Assembly: GCF_028682175.1 (NCBI RefSeq)
Contig: NZ_JANHKS010000030.1
Location: 1-64,000 of the forward strand
Direction: 5' to 3'
DNA from: Pseudomonas putida
Lineage (GTDB): Bacteria; Pseudomonadota; Gammaproteobacteria; Pseudomonadales; Pseudomonadaceae
Length of the DNA stretch: 64,000 nt
The notes under the pieces are model-generated. The model saw only the letters and a list, made by a program, of their open reading frames with translations, was not told the DNA's origin and made no database searches. The translations under genes and the position numbers were made by a program. Shown here piece by piece: positions 24,597 through 32,609 of the stretch; the first letter of the stretch is position 1; each line of letters starts with the position of its first letter.

Positions 24597-24602
24597 GTCA
24601 AA

Positions 24603-25103
24603 TTACTTACGCAGTTCGACGCGACGGTTTTGAGCCCAGGATTGCTCGTCGTTGCCGGTAGCAACTGGACGCTCTTCACCGTAGGAAACCAGTTCCAGCT
24701 GAGCTGGCGATACGCCTTGCAGAACCAGGTAGCGCTGAACGGCTTTCGCACGACGCTCGCCCAGTGCCAGGTTGTACTCGCGAGTACCGCGTTCGTCGGT
24801 GTTGCCTTCCAGAACGACGCGAGCGCCGTTGGCTTTCAGGTCCTTGGCGTGAACGTCCAGAGCGCGCATGGCTTCTGGCTTCAGGTCAGAACTGTCGTAT
24901 TCGAAGTAGAAAGTGGTGATTGCGCGCAGAGCAGCTTCTTCGCTCAGGGAGCCATCAACGGCACCGGTGTTTGCGCCGTAACCAGCGTTTGGATCTACAG
25001 CAGCGCCTTGACCGGCATTGTCGCCGCCTTTGGACGAGCAACCTACAGCTACAGCCATGGCCAGAGCCAGCGCAGCAAATTTACCAAACTTCAGCATTTC
25101 CAT
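24603..25103 (-). CDS. pal: Peptidoglycan-associated lipoprotein Pal (OprL)
   Basis: This 166-residue protein is an outer-membrane lipoprotein with the lipobox AVAVGCSS (lipidated Cys22) and an OmpA-like peptidoglycan-binding domain (FEYDSSDLKPEA, then GNTDERGTREYN and RRAKAVQRYL). It closely resembles P. aeruginosa OprL as I know it. It anchors the outer membrane to the wall and binds TolB. It lies between tolB (52-base gap) and cpoB. Confidence 0.98.
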   Translation of the reverse strand: MEMLKFGKFAALALAMAVAVGCSSKGGDNAGQGAAVDPNAGYGANTGAVDGSLSEEAALRAITTFYFEYDSSDLKPEAMRALDVHAKDLKANGARVVLEGNTDERGTREYNLALGERRAKAVQRYLVLQGVSPAQLELVSYGEERPVATGNDEQSWAQNRRVELRK

Positions 25104-25155
25104 CGTGAAACTCCTAATGAACCCCAGTGTGTTAAGTAAAACGTAAAGCGCCGCG

Positions 25156-26457
25156 TCAGTTCAGGTAAGGGGACCAGGAAGGTTCTCTGACTTCGCCTTG
25201 AGCGGTAGGAAGCGGGAGCCTTACGCGTCCATTAATGGACACGAGCATCAAGACTCCCCGGCCCTGCTGGCGGGTGGCGTAGATTACCATGGTGCCGTTG
25301 GGCGCAACAGTAGGCGACTCATCAAGGTTGCTGTCTGTAAGGATTTTTACGCTACCGCGCTGCAAATCCTGGGCTGCTACCTTGAAGTTTGTGAAGCCAT
25401 CTTGACGATGGATCATGACCAGCGTCTTTTCATCAGCCGACAACTTAGGGTTGGCATTGTAGTTACCGATGAAAGTGACGCGTTCAGCGCCGCCACCGTT
25501 AATGCTCGTTTTATAGATCTGTGGTTTGCCACCACGATCGGATGTGAAGTAGATGGTCGAGCCATCTTTACCGAAGAAAGGTTCGGTATCGATGGACGAA
25601 TCATTGGTGACTCGCGAAAGCTGACGCGAAGCCAGGTTCATCACATAAATTTCCGGGTTGCCGTCCTTGGACAGAACCATGGCCAGCTTGCTGCCGTCCG
25701 GGGACCACGCAGGTGCGCCGTTCAGGCCTTCGAAGTTGGTGATCTGCTCACGACGGCCAGTGTCGATGTGTTGAACGAAGATGCGCGGACGCTTCTGTTC
25801 GAACGATACATAGGCAATGCGCTTGCCATCCGGCGCGAAACGCGGCGACAGGATCGGCTCGCGGGACTGCAGCAGGGTCACTGCGCGGGCACCGTCGTAG
25901 TCCGAACGCTGCAGGGTGTAGCGCGTGTTGTTACCACCGAAACGTTCGGCGGTGACGTACAGCATGCGCGTGGAGAACGCACCCTTGATACCGGTCAGTT
26001 TTTCGAACGACTGGTCGGAGATGTAGTGCGCCATGTCACGCAGTTGGTCGGTGGTACCCGACACATTGCCGGTCAGCACTTGCTGCTCGGTGGCCACGTT
26101 GAACAGTGCGTACTGCACCTGCAGGCGACCGCCCGATGGCACGATGCTGCCAACCATCACGTACTGCGCGCCCAGTGCTTTCCAGTCGCGGAAGATGACT
26201 TCGCTGGCCTGGCTCGGCTGGCTGATCATGTTTTCCTTTGGAATAGGCGAGTAGTAGCCAGAGTTCAGCAAGTCGTTGCTGATGATCTGGGCCATGTCTT
26301 CCGGCAGGACGCTACCGCCCTGCAGGCCGAAAGGCACGACTGCGATAGGCGTGGCACGGTCGCTGCCGCTGGTGACCAGAATGTTCTTTTCGTCGGCAGC
26401 GGCGAAACCCGCTGCGCAACACAGAACGACAAGCAATCCTCGAAGAAGGTTAATCAC
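25156..26457 (-). CDS. tolB: Tol-Pal translocation protein TolB
   Basis: This 433-residue periplasmic protein has a signal peptide (LLRGLLVVLCCAAGFAAAD), a TolB N-terminal domain and a C-terminal beta-propeller of WD40-like repeats (SPRFAPDGKRIAYVSFE, then APAWSPDGSKLAMVLS). It starts with GTG, and its first bases overlap the tolA stop (GTGA), so translation is coupled. TolB binds Pal and moves between outer and inner membrane complexes during division. Confidence 0.97.
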   Translation of the reverse strand: MINLLRGLLVVLCCAAGFAAADEKNILVTSGSDRATPIAVVPFGLQGGSVLPEDMAQIISNDLLNSGYYSPIPKENMISQPSQASEVIFRDWKALGAQYVMVGSIVPSGGRLQVQYALFNVATEQQVLTGNVSGTTDQLRDMAHYISDQSFEKLTGIKGAFSTRMLYVTAERFGGNNTRYTLQRSDYDGARAVTLLQSREPILSPRFAPDGKRIAYVSFEQKRPRIFVQHIDTGRREQITNFEGLNGAPAWSPDGSKLAMVLSKDGNPEIYVMNLASRQLSRVTNDSSIDTEPFFGKDGSTIYFTSDRGGKPQIYKTSINGGGAERVTFIGNYNANPKLSADEKTLVMIHRQDGFTNFKVAAQDLQRGSVKILTDSNLDESPTVAPNGTMVIYATRQQGRGVLMLVSINGRVRLPLPTAQGEVREPSWSPYLN

Positions 26458-27524
26458 AAGGCTAGATCCTCAGGTGTGAATGTCATCTTGAATGACCGGT
26501 AAGGTGCGAAATCCGAAGGTTTCAGCCCCTGCATCTCTGTCAAACGACCAATGTTCTTGACCGCTGCTACCGCCGAACTGTCGAACGGACCATCGCCACT
26601 GGATTTGGCCACGCTCACCGAAGTGATCGTGCCGTCCGGCAGCATGGCAATCTGCAACACCACTGTCATGCCCTTGCGCGCTGAAGGGGGACGTGCCCAG
26701 CCTTCGGCAGCTCGCGAGCGGATCAGATCGTCGAAGTTACCCGCAACCTCGTCACCACGTTCATCGGCCAGCGCCTGTTGGCGTTCCGGCTTGTCGGAGA
26801 GCAGGTCGGCCAGTGCTTGCGCCTTCTTGTCTTCCGCCGATTTACGGGCAGCGTCCTGGGCCTTCTTCTTGGCGTCCTCGGCAGCCTTTTTCTTGGCATC
26901 CTCAGCCGCTTTTTTCTTCGCGTCTTCGGCAGCCTTTTTCTTCGCGTCTTCAGCAGCCTGCTTCTTGGCATCCTCGGCAGCCTGTTTCTTGGCTTCCTCG
27001 GCAGCCGCGCGCTTGGCGTCTTCCTCGGCTTTCTTCTTCGCGTCGTCTTCAGCTTTCTTCTTGGCTATATCAGCCAATTGTTTCTCTTCGGCGGCTTTCT
27101 TGGCGTCGTCGGCTTTTTTGGCTTCGGCTTTCTTGGCGTCATCGGCCTTTTTCGCTTCTTCCGCCTTCTTCGCTTCCTCGGCCTTCTGTTCCTCGGCCTT
27201 TTGAGCGGCATCGGCTTTCTTTTGTTCCGCCGCCTTGATTGCCTCTTGCTCGACTTTCTTCTGCTCCATCTGCTCGACTTCGGTCTGTCGTGCAGCGGCT
27301 TTCTTAGCCTCGCCAGCTAGCTTCTGGTTGGTCTGGGTGGTCGCCTGGCTCTTGGACTTCAACTGATAGAGCGTTGCCTGGACGATGGGCCTGGCTTCAG
27401 GCAGCTCGGGTGTCATGGCAAAGCTTACGAACAACAGACCAAAAATCAGGACGTGCAGGGCCACGGCCCAGACAGACGGCCAGAAGTAGCTTTCCGAGGC
27501 TGATGGCTCTCGAATCGGCTGCAT
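26454..27524 (-). CDS. tolA: Tol-Pal energy-transducing protein TolA
   Basis: This 356-residue protein has an N-terminal membrane helix (VWAVALHVLIFGLLFVSFA), a long Ala/Lys/Glu helical domain of about 190 residues spanning the periplasm, and a C-terminal globular domain (GWARPPSARKGMTVVLQIAMLPDG) that contacts TolB and Pal. The helical domain contains tandem AAEDAKKK units. Its start overlaps the tolR stop by one base. It is cotranscribed with tolQ, tolR and tolB. Confidence 0.97.
   Translation of the reverse strand: MQPIREPSASESYFWPSVWAVALHVLIFGLLFVSFAMTPELPEARPIVQATLYQLKSKSQATTQTNQKLAGEAKKAAARQTEVEQMEQKKVEQEAIKAAEQKKADAAQKAEEQKAEEAKKAEEAKKADDAKKAEAKKADDAKKAAEEKQLADIAKKKAEDDAKKKAEEDAKRAAAEEAKKQAAEDAKKQAAEDAKKKAAEDAKKKAAEDAKKKAAEDAKKKAQDAARKSAEDKKAQALADLLSDKPERQQALADERGDEVAGNFDDLIRSRAAEGWARPPSARKGMTVVLQIAMLPDGTITSVSVAKSSGDGPFDSSAVAAVKNIGRLTEMQGLKPSDFAPYRSFKMTFTPEDLAL
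26884..27003 (-). repeat. 24-bp tandem repeats in tolA domain II
   Basis: About five imperfect 24-base units in a row encode AAEDAKKK/AAEDAKKQ octapeptides of the TolA helix. The copies differ at scattered third positions, and copy number could vary between strains. Confidence 0.75.
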
Positions 27525-27988
27525 CAGGGCGCCTCGGTAATCAGACCAACGTTCCCGACCCCGGCCTTCTGCAACCCGCCCATGGTGCCCATGACGGCAC
27601 CGTAATCGACGGATTTGTCACCGCGAATGAACACCTGGGTCTGCTTGCCGGCTTCACGGCCGGCAGCGATGATCTTGGTCACGGCGCTGGTCAGCTGCGG
27701 CAAGGTCATGGCCTTGTCCATCTGCTTGTCGGTGTCGACTTCGCTGCCAAGGTTCCAGTAATAGGTCTTGTCAGCCTTGATCGAAATGGTCAGGACCTGG
27801 TTGTTGTTGTCCTGCGGCAAGGCCTCGCTGGAGACCTTGGGCAGATCGACCTTCACGCCCTGGTTAATCATGGGCGCGGTCACCATGAAGATGACCAGCA
27901 GCACCAGCATCACGTCGATGTAAGGCACCACGTTCATTTCGGCGACCGGCTTGCGTTTGCCGCGTCGGCCGCGAGCGATTAAAGCCAT
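27524..27988 (-). CDS. tolR: Tol-Pal subunit TolR
   Basis: This 154-residue protein is a single-pass inner-membrane protein of the ExbD/TolR family. The membrane helix MLVLLVIFMVTAPMI with the preceding NVVPYIDVM segment carries the conserved proton-pathway Asp in PYIDVM. A basic N-terminal tail (GRRGKRK) fits cytoplasmic orientation. It lies 14 bases after tolQ and overlaps tolA by one base. Confidence 0.97.
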   Translation of the reverse strand: MALIARGRRGKRKPVAEMNVVPYIDVMLVLLVIFMVTAPMINQGVKVDLPKVSSEALPQDNNNQVLTISIKADKTYYWNLGSEVDTDKQMDKAMTLPQLTSAVTKIIAAGREAGKQTQVFIRGDKSVDYGAVMGTMGGLQKAGVGNVGLITEAP

Positions 27989-28002
27989 TTGGAAATACCT
28001 GC

Positions 28003-28698
28003 TTAGTCTTCGCTGGTGTGCACTTTACGGTGCAGGATCGCCTGGAATTCATCGGCGAATGTGTAGTAACGGCCAATCAGGTTCTCGCCACGGGCGGCAA
28101 AACGGTTGTAGGCGATTACTGCAGGAATTGCGGCGAACAGACCGATGGCGGTCGCGATCAGTGCTTCGGCGATACCCGGGGCAACGGTTGCCAGGGTGGC
28201 CTGCTGTGCGGTGGCCAGGCCACGGAAGGAGTTCATGATCCCCCACACGGTGCCGAACAGACCCACGTACGGGCTGGTGGAACCGACGGTGGCCAGGAAC
28301 GGCAGGCTCTGCTCCAGCTTCTCTTCTTCGCGAGAGATGGCTACGCGCATGGCACGCGCCACGCCTTCCATCACCGCGTCAGGGTCAACGCCAGGCTGCT
28401 GGCGCAGACGGGAGAATTCCTTGAAGCCTGCACGGAAGATCTGTTCGACGCCCGAATCCGGATCAGGGTTGCTGCCGGCCTGACGGTACAGCTTGGACAG
28501 GTCGATACCCGACCAGAAACGCTCCTCGAAGGTGTCCAGCGCACGACGGCCGGCACGCAGCATGGCGCTGCGCTGAAAAATCATGATCCACGAGGTGACC
28601 GATGCGGCCACCAGGATCAGCATCACCAACTGAACCACCACGCTGGCATTGCTGACCAAACTCCACATGGAGGTATGGTCGACGACGTTAGCTTCCAC
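28003..28698 (-). CDS. tolQ: Tol-Pal subunit TolQ (GTG start)
   Basis: This 231-residue protein has three membrane helices: near residues 16-36 (VVQLVMLILVAASVTSWIMI), and two after the cytoplasmic loop around GSTSPYVGLFGTVWG and GIAEALIATAIGLFAAIPAVIAYN. It forms the proton channel that powers TolA. I chose GTG at 28698 because AGGAG lies 8 bases upstream and the length equals P. aeruginosa TolQ (231). Longer ATG frames run into ybgC. It overlaps ybgC by 11 bases. Confidence 0.96.
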   Translation of the reverse strand: MEANVVDHTSMWSLVSNASVVVQLVMLILVAASVTSWIMIFQRSAMLRAGRRALDTFEERFWSGIDLSKLYRQAGSNPDPDSGVEQIFRAGFKEFSRLRQQPGVDPDAVMEGVARAMRVAISREEEKLEQSLPFLATVGSTSPYVGLFGTVWGIMNSFRGLATAQQATLATVAPGIAEALIATAIGLFAAIPAVIAYNRFAARGENLIGRYYTFADEFQAILHRKVHTSED

Positions 28699-29158
28699 GC
28701 TGTATCTCCTGCTCTGAATGTGTACCCGCGCCGCCCTGGCCGGCAAAGGCCGCGCGCAGAGTTTCGGGAATGGCCCGGGGTTTGAAACTATCGGCGCGCA
28801 CACACGCCACCAAAAACTGCCCCTCGCAGAGCAGTACATTATCCGCAGCCCGCCTGACGCTTTGCTGAAAGCGCAGGCTGGCACGGTTCAATTCGATCAC
28901 TTCGGCGCTGACCAGCAGCTCGTCGTCCAGGCGTGCCGGGCTGTGATACCGCGCCTCACTGGAATGCACGACGAACAACAGGTTCTCGTCGCCGGCCATC
29001 GCGGACTGGGCAAAGCCCAATTCCCGCAGACGCTCGGTTCGAGCCCGTTCCATGAATTTCAGGTAATTGACGTAGTAGACGACGCCGCCAGCATCGGTGT
29101 CCTCGTAATAAACGCGACAGCGATGTGCGAACGACTGAGCCCCGTTTTGCGCGCGCAT
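28688..29158 (-). CDS. ybgC: Acyl-CoA thioesterase YbgC, Tol-Pal associated
   Basis: This 156-residue hotdog-fold thioesterase starts the tol-pal operon. The 4HBT signature YYEDTDAGGVVYYVNYLKF contains the catalytic Asp, and FMERARTE follows. In other bacteria it acts on short-chain or malonyl-CoA-type substrates, perhaps linked with phospholipid synthesis. It overlaps tolQ by 11 bases. It lies 139 bases downstream of the ruvB stop. Confidence 0.94.
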   Translation of the reverse strand: MRAQNGAQSFAHRCRVYYEDTDAGGVVYYVNYLKFMERARTERLRELGFAQSAMAGDENLLFVVHSSEARYHSPARLDDELLVSAEVIELNRASLRFQQSVRRAADNVLLCEGQFLVACVRADSFKPRAIPETLRAAFAGQGGAGTHSEQEIQRGS

Positions 29159-29297
29159 ACTCTAGTGCTTACTCCTCAGGTTGCCAATCCGGCCAGGCAA
29201 CTGTTTTTCATCGTTTTTTAACCACAAGACCGGCATCACATTGCCGTGACTGCCCGTCAGACCATCAAACGCCTGAATAAATCGGTCCGAACCGAAT

Positions 29298-30353
29298 TTA
29301 TTCGTCGGCATCGTCGGCCAGTTCGTCCGGCACCGGGCGCTCGCCCATCCGCGAAGGGATGTTCAGGCCGAAGTGCAGATACGCGTGCCGGGTGACCATA
29401 CGGCCACGAGGTGTGCGCATCATATAGCCTTGCTGGATCAAATAGGGTTCCAGAACGTCCTCGATGGTGTGTCGCTCTTCACTGATCGCCGCCGCGAGGT
29501 TGTCGACACCCACCGGACCGCCATCGAACTTCTCAATCATGGTCAACAGCAAACGCCGGTCCTGATGATCGAAACCGCGTTCATCGACATCCAGCAGGTT
29601 CAATGCCTGGTCGGCGATGGCCTTGGTGATCTGGCCTTTTCCACGGACCTCGGCGAAATCGCGCACACGGCGCAACAGGCGGTTGGCGATCCGCGGCGTA
29701 CCGCGAGCACGACGGGCGATTTCGAACGCCCCCTCGTCCTCGATGGGCAAGCCCAGGATACCCGCGGAACGGGACACGATCGTGGACAGGTCGGCGATGC
29801 TGTAGAACTCCAGACGCTGCACGATACCGAAGCGGTCACGCAGCGGGTTGGTCAGCATGCCCGCACGGGTAGTCGCGCCCACCAGGGTGAACGGCGGCAG
29901 GTCGAGCTTGATCGAGCGCGCAGCAGGGCCCTCACCGATCATGATGTCCAGCTGGAAGTCCTCCATCGCGGGGTACAAAACCTCCTCGACGATGGGCGAC
30001 AAGCGGTGGATTTCGTCGATGAACAGCACATCGTGCGGTTCCAGGTTGGTCAGGATCGCGGCCAGGTCACCCGGACGCTCCAGCACAGGGCCCGAGGTGC
30101 TCTTGATCGAGACGGACATTTCCTGGGCAATGATGTTGGCCAGGGTGGTCTTGCCAAGGCCGGGCGGGCCGAAGATCAGGGTATGGTCCAGCGCTTCGTT
30201 GCGCCCGCGGGCGGCCTGGATGAACAGCTCCATCTGCTCGCGCACGGTGGGCTGGCCGATGTAGTCGGCAAGGCTCAGAGGGCGAATGGCCCGGTCCAGT
30301 TGCTCGTCTCGGTCGCGCCCGGTGGCGGCGATCAGGCGGTCGGCTTCGATCAC
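29298..30353 (-). CDS. ruvB: Holliday junction helicase RuvB (GTG start)
   Basis: This 351-residue AAA+ ATPase drives branch migration with RuvA. Walker A is GPPGLGKT, Walker B LFIDEIHRLSP, with the arginine finger region GATTRAGML and the C-terminal winged helix (FDGGPVGVDNLAAAISEER). The gene starts with GTG directly after the ruvA stop (TAA GTG), with AAGGGG inside the end of ruvA as ribosome site. Length and motifs are normal. Confidence 0.98.
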   Translation of the reverse strand: MIEADRLIAATGRDRDEQLDRAIRPLSLADYIGQPTVREQMELFIQAARGRNEALDHTLIFGPPGLGKTTLANIIAQEMSVSIKSTSGPVLERPGDLAAILTNLEPHDVLFIDEIHRLSPIVEEVLYPAMEDFQLDIMIGEGPAARSIKLDLPPFTLVGATTRAGMLTNPLRDRFGIVQRLEFYSIADLSTIVSRSAGILGLPIEDEGAFEIARRARGTPRIANRLLRRVRDFAEVRGKGQITKAIADQALNLLDVDERGFDHQDRRLLLTMIEKFDGGPVGVDNLAAAISEERHTIEDVLEPYLIQQGYMMRTPRGRMVTRHAYLHFGLNIPSRMGERPVPDELADDADE

Positions 30354-30962
30354 TTACAACATCCCCTTGAGTGCGCGACGAATCAGATCTTCGCTGCTCA
30401 GATTCTTGTCCTTGATGGCCGTGATCGCCTTGCTGGCTTCCTGCGGCTTGTAGCCCAGGGACACCAGCGCACTGATCGCATCCGACTCGGCGGTCGCCAC
30501 CGGCAATGGTGTACCCGGCCCTTCGGAAACCAGCGTGAAAGCGCCTGGCAACGCGTCCCAGGCCTTGAAGCGGTCCTTGAGCTCGACCAGCAGGCGCTCG
30601 GCGGTCTTCTTGCCGACACCCGGCACCCGGGTCAGCGCGGAGGTGTCCTGCGCCTGGACGCAACGCACCAGTTCATCGACCTCAAGCGTGGACATCAGCG
30701 CCAGCGCAAGCTTGGGGCCCACGCCGTTGAGGCGGATCAGCTCGCGGAACATCTCGCGGTCACGCTTTTCATAGAAGCCGAACAGCAGGTGCGCGTCCTC
30801 GCGAACCACCAGGTGGGTGTGCAGGGTCACCGTCTCGCCGACATGGGGCAGACGATAAAGCGTGGTCATGGGCACTTCGACTTCATAACCCACGCCGTTG
30901 ACATCCAGCACCAGGTGCGGCGGCTGTTTCTCGGCGAGCGTGCCGCGTAAACGTCCAATCAC
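30354..30962 (-). CDS. ruvA: Holliday junction branch migration protein RuvA (GTG start)
   Basis: This 202-residue protein has the N-terminal OB fold (MIGRLRGTLAEKQ), two helix-hairpin-helix motifs (LNGVGPKLALALMS and VPGVGKKTAERLLVELKDRF) and the C-terminal domain that contacts RuvB (SALVSLGYKPQEASKAI). The start is GTG with AGGAT upstream. It lies between ruvC (114-base gap) and ruvB. Confidence 0.98.
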   Translation of the reverse strand: MIGRLRGTLAEKQPPHLVLDVNGVGYEVEVPMTTLYRLPHVGETVTLHTHLVVREDAHLLFGFYEKRDREMFRELIRLNGVGPKLALALMSTLEVDELVRCVQAQDTSALTRVPGVGKKTAERLLVELKDRFKAWDALPGAFTLVSEGPGTPLPVATAESDAISALVSLGYKPQEASKAITAIKDKNLSSEDLIRRALKGML

Positions 30963-31076
30963 GTATCAGATCCTTTCCAGTAGCCCGTCACTGCAAGAGA
31001 CAGGGCTGAACCCTGGCCGCCATGTTTGCAGGACTCGTGTGAGCTGCAAGTAAAAATTTATGAGCGAATGATGCTA

Positions 31077-31601
31077 TCAGAGCCGCAAGCGGCCGCCACG
31101 GCTGCGTGCGGTGTTCAGGCCATGGGGGATCAGGCTGGAACGGGTATGAGCATGGCACAAGGCAATCGCCAATGCGTCCGAGGCGTCTACCTGAGGCTTC
31201 TTGGTCAACTTGAGCAGGTGCATGACCATCATCATCACCTGATCCTTGTTGGCGCCGCCCGTCCCTGCCACCGCCTGCTTGACCTGGGTCGCGGTGTATT
31301 CGGCGATCTCCAGGCTTTCCTCGGCGCCCGCCACGATGGCAGCCCCTCGCGCCTGGCCCAGCTTGAGCGCAGAGTCCGGGTTGCGGGCCATGAACACCTT
31401 CTCGATGCCCATGGTCACCGGCCCGTAGGTCTGGATCACCTCACGCACGCCGCGATAAACGATCTGCAACCGTTCGTGCAACAAACCACTGCCGGTGCGG
31501 ATGCAGCCCGAAGCCACGTACTCGCAACCCCGCCCCGTGTCCCGCACCACACCGAAACCGGTGATCCGCGAACCTGGGTCGATACCTAGAATTAAAGTCA
31601 T
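31077..31601 (-). CDS. ruvC: Holliday junction resolvase RuvC
   Basis: This 174-residue endonuclease has the RNase H-like fold with catalytic Asp in LGIDPGSRITG, Glu in GIEKVFMARN, and the C-terminal DASDALAIALCH acidic residues. It cuts four-way junctions made by RuvAB. The start at 31601 (MTLILGIDPG) gives the usual length. It is followed by ruvA and ruvB. Confidence 0.97.
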   Translation of the reverse strand: MTLILGIDPGSRITGFGVVRDTGRGCEYVASGCIRTGSGLLHERLQIVYRGVREVIQTYGPVTMGIEKVFMARNPDSALKLGQARGAAIVAGAEESLEIAEYTATQVKQAVAGTGGANKDQVMMMVMHLLKLTKKPQVDASDALAIALCHAHTRSSLIPHGLNTARSRGGRLRL

Positions 31602-31727
31602 AACGCCTGCAGCTTGAAGAGGGACGCGCACAATTGAACGCAGCTTAAAGGCAGAAGCCGGAGACCGATAGCGCTGATCGAATCGACGCTTCGTGCCTCC
31701 GGCCTCAAAACCCGAAAAGAGTGACGG

Positions 31728-32474
31728 TCAGCCCAACTGCTCCATCACCTCATCAGGGATTTCCGCGTTGGAATAGACGTTCTGTACGTCGTCCAGGTCC
31801 TCAAGCATGTCGATCAGCTTGAGCACCTTTTCAGCCATTTCCAGATCCAGCACCGCGCTGGTGGTCGGCTGCATCACGATTTCCGCATCCGCCGCCGTGA
31901 AGCCCGCCGCCTCCAGCGCGTTGCGCACGGCATAGAAACCGGCGAACGAGGTGAAGACGTCAATGGAACCATCCTCGTGGGTCACGACGTCGTCGGCATC
32001 AGCCTCCATGGCCGCTTCCATCAACGCGTCTTCGTCGACGCCGGGCGCGTAGGAAATCTGCCCCTTGCGCTCGAACAGGTACGCAACCGAACCGTCGGTG
32101 CCCAGGTTACCGCCGCACTTGCTGAACGCATGGCGCACCGCCGCGGCAGTGCGGTTGCGGTTGTCGGTCATGGTTTCGACCATCACCGCCACACCGCCCG
32201 GACCGTAACCTTCGTAACCCAGCTCGACCATGTCGTCGGCATCGGCAGCACCGGCTCCCCGGGCAATGGCGCGATCGATGATGTCACGGCTCATGTTGGC
32301 GCCAAGCGCCTTGTCCTGCGCCAGGCGCAGGCGCGGGTTGGACGCCGGATCACCACCACCCTGACGGGCAGCAACCGTCAGTTCACGAATCCACTTGGTG
32401 AAGATCTTGCCTTTCTTGGCATCCTGACGCTCTTTGCGGTGCTTGATGTTCGCCCACTTGGAATGACCAGCCAT
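31728..32474 (-). CDS. pmpR: YebC/PmpR-family regulator
   Basis: This 248-residue protein is a complete YebC-family member (MAGHSKWANIKHRKERQDAKK at the N-terminus, AIARGAGAADADDMVELGYEGYGPGGVAV in the middle). In P. aeruginosa the orthologue PmpR represses quorum-sensing genes; recent work on the family also links it to translation of proline-rich stretches. It lies between aspS and ruvC, 135 bases from aspS, which is the conserved order. Confidence 0.96.
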   Translation of the reverse strand: MAGHSKWANIKHRKERQDAKKGKIFTKWIRELTVAARQGGGDPASNPRLRLAQDKALGANMSRDIIDRAIARGAGAADADDMVELGYEGYGPGGVAVMVETMTDNRNRTAAAVRHAFSKCGGNLGTDGSVAYLFERKGQISYAPGVDEDALMEAAMEADADDVVTHEDGSIDVFTSFAGFYAVRNALEAAGFTAADAEIVMQPTTSAVLDLEMAEKVLKLIDMLEDLDDVQNVYSNAEIPDEVMEQLG

Positions 32475-32609
32475 AAAACGCTCCAAACCTTGAAACACGA
32501 ACGCCCTCGCCGATTGCTCGAACGAGGACGCTTCACTCGAATTCTTGCCCGATACGGGCGCGGCAGGCAGTGCGAAATCCCGGAGAACTCCGCCCTGCCC
32601 TGCCTTGCA

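Noticed and set aside
29373..30950. A 525-residue plus-strand frame opposite ruvA and ruvB
   Set aside because: Antisense of two essential-type genes with clear motifs.
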